NCBI GenBank assembly: GCA_027946365.1
Contig: JAPEUQ010000006.1
Location: forward strand, 868,001-932,000
Direction of reading: 5' to 3'
Source: Kalmusia sp. IMI 367209
Taxonomy: Eukaryota; Ascomycota; Dothideomycetes; Pleosporales; Didymosphaeriaceae
DNA length: 64,000 nt
Below are positions 57,903 to 64,000 of the stretch, in pieces. The translations under genes were made by a program, and so were the position numbers. Positions within the stretch are counted from its first letter, which is position 1, and every line of letters begins with the position of its first letter. The notes beneath the pieces were generated by a model, which worked only from the letters and a program-made list of their open reading frames with translations, was not told where the DNA came from and did not search any database.

Positions 57903-58295
57903 ATGTCGTACCCTAGTAGCATCCATGAATTCGGCGATAGCCGTGTCATGCGGATGACTTTGCCTTCAACAAGAAATGGAACCAACAATGACCGTGGACC
58001 CAGCGCCAACATGTCTTATCAGATGACCGATCTCACACATTGCCATGTGCTAGAAGGCTCGTCAATTATGATAGCAATTATGCAATACAGCGAGTCGAGT
58101 ATGTCCCTCAGTTGGGTAGCTTTGAATAACAAGGTCTTGGTCCGTGGGAAGCAAGACCGAGTCGCGCTATCCGTTCTAGGCTTGGAGACTTTACCGGTAC
58201 AGGGTTGGAATGACGTTACGTTTCGCGATGTTCTCGTAGGCATCCTGCTCCAGCCTCATTTAAATGATAGACCGCGCCCCTACTTTTGGACTTGA
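57903..58295 (+). CDS. Short hypothetical protein or gene remnant
   Basis: A 130-residue open frame starts MSYPSSIHEFGDSRVMRM and contains the better-preserved repeat B copy (KVLVRGKQDRVALSVLGLET, WNDVTFRDVLVGILLQPHLN). No domain is recognised. Compared with the copy at 57454 it retains open coding, so this may be the surviving part of a once larger gene, or a short gene in its own right. Evidence for expression cannot be judged. Confidence 0.35.
   Translation: MSYPSSIHEFGDSRVMRMTLPSTRNGTNNDRGPSANMSYQMTDLTHCHVLEGSSIMIAIMQYSESSMSLSWVALNNKVLVRGKQDRVALSVLGLETLPVQGWNDVTFRDVLVGILLQPHLNDRPRPYFWT
58142..58262 (+). repeat. Diverged repeat B, open copy
   Basis: Partner of 57454-57570, in the same orientation about 690 bp downstream. 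It carries no stop in the compared frame. Confidence 0.6.
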
Positions 58296-60500
58296 CAACT
58301 ACTGAGTTCACTCAGAATTTCAAAGTGTCAAAAGTCTCGATAGTTAGCCAATGTAGTGAAAGGTCAAATGCATGACTATCTTGACCTGGTCAGCCTTGAG
58401 GCGGCGATGCGGCCCGACAAAGCAAGAAATACGAGCGCTCAGCAGTGCAAAAGTGTTGTCGTCAAGGAACACATATTCGGAGTCCCCTAGAAGATACGTA
58501 GTGTTGGGCATGAACGGTTCTAATCCCAGTTGGGGATGTACACCTTGGTCTAATCAACGGCAAGTGTGGCCGGTAGCTGGGGTAAGCTTCAAGGGTCCTC
58601 GCCAAAATCAACGTCGGTATTGGTAAAATCGACTCGGCCTCGAGCTTGATATCACAAAAATACACGTGGTGGCTCTACAGCTCCAAGTAAATAATATATT
58701 GGTTGCGAGTCGCTTCGAGAGCTGTGACTCTAGTGTAGAGTACAGTTCCGCTACCCACTAATTAGAAGCACGTGTTACCGCTAAACGCTTGCAATCCCTA
58801 GCTTACGCCACTCACGAATGGTGAACTCAATCGCAAGCACACAGGGTGAACCTCGGGCGATCTAATAAAGCTAAAAGCTTTCCCCTGTGCACACTTTAGT
58901 GTAACAAAGCAAAGGCAAGATCTTATGGTAAAGAGATCAACCGATAGGTTAGCAAGTGTTGATGAAGAGAACACAAAATCTTCTGCCCAGGCAGAGTAGT
59001 ATGTGCGTCGAATTGCGTGAGGCTTCGCTACTATATAATTCAGAAGGTACCACTGAATTTCACCTTACTAGCCTATGAGACTTCCTTTGAGAGGGAGAAT
59101 CCGCTTCGTGTAATAAGCCAACAAGGTAGAGAGCATCGTTGGCGATACATGACCCATAGTGACCTAGAAACTACATCTACTAGCGAGTGGGGATGTATCG
59201 ATTTGAGTTAGTTCAGGTGTGCGGGCCATTTCGAGAGTCTGTCATTGAAACTGACATTCAGGGAACAAGCGATGGTCGACCTGTTTAAGTGGATGGCTAT
59301 CCACTTTCTCTGCCAGCGTAACAATGACAGAGCGCCTGTTAGTACGCGATACGAAGTAGTACGCGACACGAAGCAACTCAAAGATTTGGAAGATCTGAGA
59401 TGCAACCATGCCAATCGCGTGCAATTCAAGCGTGGTGATGGTCTTCCTTTAGTGCATGGTGTAGAGGCATTGGTCCTTGCACAGTGCCGGCATTGAAGCG
59501 AGTGTGACAAGTAATGCATACAGAGCGCTGTGCGCGATATCTTAATAGTCATAGTATTCCTTATATAGGCATGCACTGCTACGTGGTGGTTGCTTCTGTT
59601 GAGGGTGGGGTTGTCCACTGGGCCGAGGAAGATGATGCGGACGACGAGCCTCGATCCAACGTACCAAAAGCGACCCGTTAGATTGACCGATGCAAAGAGA
59701 ATACCCTCGTGGGGGACAGTGCCTGCAAACAATCTAAATTACCGAATTCCGAGCGTCGGTTACAGCTTTCCTTGTTTATGCATATCAGTGCTGACTGCAT
59801 ACATCGCTTTCCCACCTGCGCCATCATTGAAATTGGGTCAAAGTCGAGATCCAAAAATTGGCTCACAAGGCAGTTGCTGGATTACTTGTGCGGGAACACA
59901 GATCTGACTTCTCGGCCTGTCTACAAATCCTTGACCTAACCGAACCTGTCCCAGGCGGCCTATACTATCAGTCTGAGAAGCGCTATTTTCAAATCACTGG
60001 TTGAGGATGTGGGAATCGACATTGAGCATGAACTATATCGAGTGCTAATGCGTTACCCAGGTACCAAAGAACGCCCTTGTCCTTCGTCACAAGACCGGAC
60101 ATGTGCACAGTCTAAGCCCATTTTGGTCATTGCACGGCTCGGTGAGCACAATAACAAACATCCACAAGGTTGGTTACAAGCATGGTACCCAATACTGGAC
60201 CACTAGTGGTTGGGACGTTAGGTGCGGGAGCAGCGGCTTTGCCGTGTGTGATGCTTTCTGATCCGCACGCCCAAGTAGTGATTCTATCACTTTCGAGTCA
60301 CAGGGGCAATACAGTAGTATAAACCTCTTACGATGGCACGACTTTCATGTCTGCCGTATCCACGTATCGAGCTCCTAAACGTTGTTTCCAGCTTCTTATC
60401 TCACGTACTCGAACAATACAAGTCCTTCCTTCCTTATAATTATCTTCTTACTCTTTATAAGCCACTTGAAGTTAAAGAGCATTCTCTGAAATTCGACTTC
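58296..60500. other. Gene-poor region with short coding-like fragments
   Basis: Several short plus-strand frames (59017-59211, 59245-59496, 59709-59939, 60009-60206) have protein-like composition but no start context, domain or convincing splice links. They may be pieces of one decayed gene. I do not support any as a gene. Confidence 0.35.
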
Positions 60501-61286
60501 ATGTCCACTGCCGAGTCTTCCAAGGCTGGCGGCCAGGAGCCCAAATGGGAGTCGAGACACAACATGGAGGAAAAAGCGCTTTACAACTCCGACGTGGAAA
60601 AGGTGGTCACACCTAACCTAGAGACCCCTGTCACAACCTTCAAGTGTCACGAGTTTGCGACGATACAGGGGGAAGAGTATGTGTGTACAACTGGACTCGA
60701 ACCGATAGATACTAGAGTTGCGCCGCACGATTGGGACCAATACAGTCACCACCATTGGTACCGCAGTTACAAAGTCTATCCGAGCAGGAACAAAAAAGGA
60801 TTGAAGTTCCCTCTTGACAATGACAAAGAGTTCGGCATCATTGCGCGACTCGACAAGTTCGAAGTGAACAAGGCTTTACTTTACCATCTTAGCTGCGACG
60901 AGAGAATGGAACTGAGAAGCATGCACCCGAGATACGAAGAAGAAACGATAAAGGCTGCGGACACCTATAATGAAGACTGTGGTTTGAATCGGATTGGTAA
61001 GTATCCTAGCAGCCGTAAACTACTAGTTATGCCCCATCTAATCCTTGCCATAGCTGCACAGCTCTGGAACTGGATCTTGGAAGGCAAAACTTCGAAGCAG
61101 CCAGGACAGGAGCCCAGAGTCCCGTGTAGATACCAAGCAGATCCTGAAGATGAGGACAGTTGGAGAGATCGCGGAATCTTGTTGAATCCGGAATGGGAAG
61201 GTAAAGACAATTGGATGACTCAGAAGGAGCAGCAGACTCCAGACACGTGGCCAAAGCTGTCAGACCACGCTTCAGGGTCTACTTGA
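60501..61286 (+). CDS. Unrecognised hydrophilic protein
   Basis: An uninterrupted frame encodes 261 residues from the ATG at 60501 (MSTAESSKAGGQEPKWESRH). An in-frame ATG at 60333 would add 56 residues that look like leader sequence rather than protein. The product is rich in charged and aromatic residues (HDWDQYSHHHWYRSYKVYPS, CRYQADPEDEDSWRDRGILL). There is one hydrophobic stretch (LLVMPHLILAIAAQLWNWIL, about residues 175-194). No signal peptide or known domain. It sits in a decayed, repeat-rich neighbourhood, so it may be lineage-specific. Confidence 0.55.
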   Translation: MSTAESSKAGGQEPKWESRHNMEEKALYNSDVEKVVTPNLETPVTTFKCHEFATIQGEEYVCTTGLEPIDTRVAPHDWDQYSHHHWYRSYKVYPSRNKKGLKFPLDNDKEFGIIARLDKFEVNKALLYHLSCDERMELRSMHPRYEEETIKAADTYNEDCGLNRIGKYPSSRKLLVMPHLILAIAAQLWNWILEGKTSKQPGQEPRVPCRYQADPEDEDSWRDRGILLNPEWEGKDNWMTQKEQQTPDTWPKLSDHASGST

Positions 61287-61897
61287 GTGTGACAAACAAG
61301 GAGGCTCCATCGCTTTCACTCTCTTGAGTGATGTCCAAAGTCATTCATTGTATTTTCATTTAGCGGCACGGTCACTCTTTAGCTCCTACTTATGCATTTC
61401 CATAGTCACTCCTTGTATTCCTTTGATCGTTTTGTATCTTTTTTATAGGTATTGGAATCACTCATTAGTACGATACAGAGATCCATGTATCTACCTACAA
61501 TATATTACTTTCTCTAGACAAGTCTGCAGTCTACCTCTAAATGCAGTGGATACCTCAACTACGTCGCAGTCGCAGCTTAGCGTGAGACAATCCACAACTG
61601 CAGATGAAGCGCGGCAAGCTCATTTAGAACACGAGGTTCAGACTTGAGATGTAGACTTGAGATGTAGCATTGCCCGAGAACGGGCTATTGTCATGGCTGT
61701 TTCCTACCTTCTAAATATCCGCAACTATTACAGAGAATCTATACACCCTTAACATATCATCGTATAACGCAATTGGGCAGTATGCACAACATGCAGGAAT
61801 ATATATGACGCTGTTACACCACCACTGATGAATACTACACCTACGACCTAGAAAAAAGAATCCCGTTTACCTTACTACGAAATATCATGATGAGCGA
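61287..61897. other. A/T-rich intergenic region
   Basis: 3' flank of the orphan gene. A frame at 61324-61647 contains hydrophobic segments but overlaps the likely 3' untranslated region and is not supported. Nothing else seen. Confidence 0.4.
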
Positions 61898-62152
61898 GAA
61901 AAAAAATTCTCAAAAAAAGAAAGCTTCTAGCTGAGCTACGTTTCTAATTGTTGTTAGTGGTATTCGAACACCTCACACTTGACCTAACTTACCGATCGTA
62001 GGTCTAATCCCAATTAGTCACTCAACTCGACATCTGATGATACTGTCATAACGTACCCTCCGGGTTATGAGCCTGCTATATATTAGAAGCTTGCTCGAAC
62101 CGATGTCAAAGGTATGAACTCACCCGGCGCGCTTCCGCTGCGCCACTCAGCT
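61898..62152 (-). other. tRNA(iMet)-like element in pieces, possibly a tRNA-derived SINE
   Basis: On the minus strand the segment opens with AGCTGAGTGGCGCAGCGG: an initiator-tRNA-like acceptor strand and a perfect pol III A box (TGGCGCAGCGG), followed by AAGCGCGCCGGG. A B-box-like GGTTCGAGC follows about 50 bases later. Further on come CTCATAACCCGGAGG (62071-62057), which matches the CAT anticodon loop and 3' stem able to pair with the earlier CCGGG, then GGTGTTCGAATACC (61972-61959, T-loop-like), and CTCAGCTA (61935-61928), complementary to the first AGCTGAG. Two T-runs (T7 and T8) follow as possible pol III stops. It is far too long for a normal tRNA. A tRNA-derived SINE or a tRNA broken by insertions are the main options. 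Confidence 0.45.
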
Positions 62153-62710
62153 TTGTTGGCTTGGCTTGAATGATGACAAATTTGGGAGGGGAATAGTATA
62201 TGTACCAGATCAAAAATGGCGGGTTAGAGCAATAGGGATTTTTTGTGGTCTAAATGCGTGGTGTGTGGGCTAGTGGGTGTGGATTGGAAGAAATTTCGGC
62301 AGGTGGAGTAGGGCGGTGACTCATAGGAGGGGGTGTGGAACATCGCACAAACGGAATGAACGATATGAGAGGACGCGGCAGTCACAAGCAAGGTGAGAAT
62401 CACTTTGGGGATGGATGGATAAAAGAACAAGAGAATGTTTTGATGTTTGAGGTTTGGGATGGCATGAGGATATCCGGACTGAGATACGCAATGCACTTAG
62501 TAGCACAGTCTGTTTTATATGCTACATAAAACTCAAAATCCAAGATAATAGTTGAGCAATTACGACCAATATGAAGCACCTCACTCTCTTCAAACAATTA
62601 ACGCCCTTGCAGCCTGGTATACAGGCGAATTCCATTATACTTGGTCACTGTTCCCGTCATATGCGCAAGGGTATATCCGCGACGCTCTCCTTCTAACCAT
62701 CTAAAATTAA
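62153..62710. other. Intergenic region
   Basis: 3' flank of the long-chain-base kinase gene. Nothing recognised. Confidence 0.45.
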
Positions 62711-64000
62711 TCAAACTCCCTTCGCCTCGAACATGTGCCCGCTCTTGCTCAAAACAGTCCCCAACTCCTTGTGCACCTCGACCTGGAAAGGTTCGAAAGG
62801 TACCCGCTCCCCATCTATACTGATATATCCGTCTTTTTGATTCTTCGGAATGATGCGATATGCGCTAATCTTCTGGTAGTCTACATGAGGGAGATCGAAG
62901 AATTTGTGCTGCTCAACGGCTAATAAAGTAGCAATAGACTTGGTCCGGCTGATGTCACCCCTAACGCGGACTAAGTCGAGGCACCCGTCCGAGGGCAGCG
63001 CGGCGGGAAAGAAGTTCGCGTCGGGCGACATGTAAGCGAGATTTCCAGCGTAGAAGTTACCAAGACTATCGTGTGGGATGAGCTCCCATGAGGTTGGGAG
63101 TGGGTCGTTGATGGTACCGTATTGTAGAGGTGGTAGGCCGGTACCAGCGGGTGGAAGTGCGCGATCGTCACGGGTCCGAGGGGGCTTCGAAGACTCTGCA
63201 CGATAGACTTCCCTGACAGCATCCTTGTTGTCATATTCTACTTTGACAGCTATGTCAGCCGGATAGACGGTCTTGCTTATTAGACGAACGAGAAAGCCAT
63301 ATGTGAAGCGGGCACTGCCCATCCAGCGGAGGTTCTCGGTTGCAAGATCGGTTTCGGCGACGATGCCGACGGACTGTGATAAAAATGAGAGCATGCGACG
63401 GTCGCCCTGGGTAACCGAGACTAGATCTAGAGGCGTGCGGAGCCCTTTGATGACGGCCAGTGCAGCCAGACTCGGGCTGTCGGTCCCGTTGAAATTCAGA
63501 CTCGCAGCATTGCCCGATCCGCAGGGCAATTGTGCAACAGCAATCTTGACCAACGCGCGCGCAGCATCCTCTCTCTTGCCCAAGCCGTTCCACACCTCGT
63601 GCGGTATGCCGTCGCCAGAACAACATGCTACTACATCGTACTTCTCAATGTCTAAGTCCCGCGCAATTTCTACGCCGTGGCCGTTGTGCTTAGTCGTCTC
63701 GAGGTCCAGCTCACACCGCGCGGCTGCGAATATGGGCGCAATGTGCTTGTGGTAGAGTTTTTGTCCATTGCCCTGCCCGCCAAACGGATTGACCAGCACC
63801 TTTATGCGCTTCTGTCGTTGGGAAGCGCCATATGCCCGCTCCAACAATTTCTCCGCCCATGCTGCCGACAGGTCGCTGTCTGGCTTGTCGAGCTTATAGC
63901 TGAGGATCTGAGGCCGGACGACCTGTTTGGACACAGAGTGCGCGTAATGTACGATGATCTCGCCGTCTTCGGCAGTTTCGGCCCAAAGAATATTAAAATA
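62711..64000 (-). CDS. Sphingoid long-chain-base kinase, 5' end beyond window
   Basis: An Lcb4-type lipid kinase that phosphorylates sphingoid bases at membranes, with a diacylglycerol-kinase catalytic fold. The frame is open from the stop at 62711 to the window edge, so the N-terminus is missing; at least 429 residues are visible. Signatures in order: KVLVNPFGGQGNG (nucleotide-binding), ELDLETTKHNGHGVEIARDL, the catalytic CCSGDGIPHEVWNGL, and LPCGSGNAASLNF. The C-terminal region contains FLSQSVGIVAETDLATENLR, NLAYMSPDANFFPAALPSDG and YISIDGERVPFEPFQVEVH. The catalytic GGDG motif reads SGDG here. No introns appear in the visible part. Strong family match. Confidence 0.93.
   Translation of the reverse strand, partial: YFNILWAETAEDGEIIVHYAHSVSKQVVRPQILSYKLDKPDSDLSAAWAEKLLERAYGASQRQKRIKVLVNPFGGQGNGQKLYHKHIAPIFAAARCELDLETTKHNGHGVEIARDLDIEKYDVVACCSGDGIPHEVWNGLGKREDAARALVKIAVAQLPCGSGNAASLNFNGTDSPSLAALAVIKGLRTPLDLVSVTQGDRRMLSFLSQSVGIVAETDLATENLRWMGSARFTYGFLVRLISKTVYPADIAVKVEYDNKDAVREVYRAESSKPPRTRDDRALPPAGTGLPPLQYGTINDPLPTSWELIPHDSLGNFYAGNLAYMSPDANFFPAALPSDGCLDLVRVRGDISRTKSIATLLAVEQHKFFDLPHVDYQKISAYRIIPKNQKDGYISIDGERVPFEPFQVEVHKELGTVLSKSGHMFEAKGV

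Noticed and set aside
61324..61647. 107-codon frame with hydrophobic stretches
   Set aside because: Lies in the likely 3' untranslated region of the orphan gene, A/T-rich and without homology that I recognise.
1..64000. CRISPR array, bacterial operons, replication origin
   Set aside because: Intron-bearing eukaryotic genes throughout; no regularly spaced short repeats apart from the peptide-coding units and simple repeats listed.

Overview
The window is nuclear DNA of a filamentous ascomycete, most likely a Dothideomycete of the Pleosporales type. The evidence is short introns (about 45-120 nt) with GTRNGT donors and CTAAC-like branch sites, and fungal-only families: HET-C, HET domain, UstYa/DUF3328, Zn2Cys6 regulator, Kex2-processed repeat peptide. 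The class is inferred from gene content only; no alignment was run.

Layout. 0.4-1 kb: mitochondrial co-chaperonin Hsp10 behind a heat-shock element. 1.5-4 kb: HET-C incompatibility protein. 4.7-7.7 kb: the most interesting locus, a UstYa-family oxidase transcribed divergently from a secreted precursor with nine Kex2-flanked peptide units, which looks like a small dikaritin-type RiPP cluster. 8.6-14.5 kb: a PET8/SAM-carrier-like mitochondrial carrier, an unrecognised disordered protein and a DHA2-type MFS transporter. 16-21 kb: a small Cys/His protein and a divergent 14-3-3-like protein with a long disordered tail. 22.5-26.7 kb: two spliceosome genes, Prp31 and Clf1, head to head on one promoter. 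26.7-34.6 kb: a 7.9 kb gap without recognisable genes, upstream of a Zn2Cys6 transcription factor. 39.5-44.4 kb: eIF3h, an omega-like glutathione transferase and a conserved basic AT-hook-like protein.

From 44.9 kb the content becomes accessory: two HET-domain proteins (one divergent), a nitroreductase, a secreted orphan, then about 10 kb (53-62.6 kb) of decayed material. That stretch holds a large imperfect hairpin, a broken APH-like phosphotransferase, a small atypical kinase, diverged repeats with RIP-like C-to-T changes, an orphan gene and a tRNA(Met)-like element split into pieces. The window ends inside a sphingoid long-chain-base kinase gene.

Three loci belong to self/non-self recognition families (het-C and two HET-domain genes). 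The RiPP candidate is the best lead for a new system: the predicted precursor and the crosslinking-oxidase family sit side by side, and the MFS transporter 5 kb away is a possible but unproven exporter. All intron borders are read by eye from splice consensus, frame and protein continuity.
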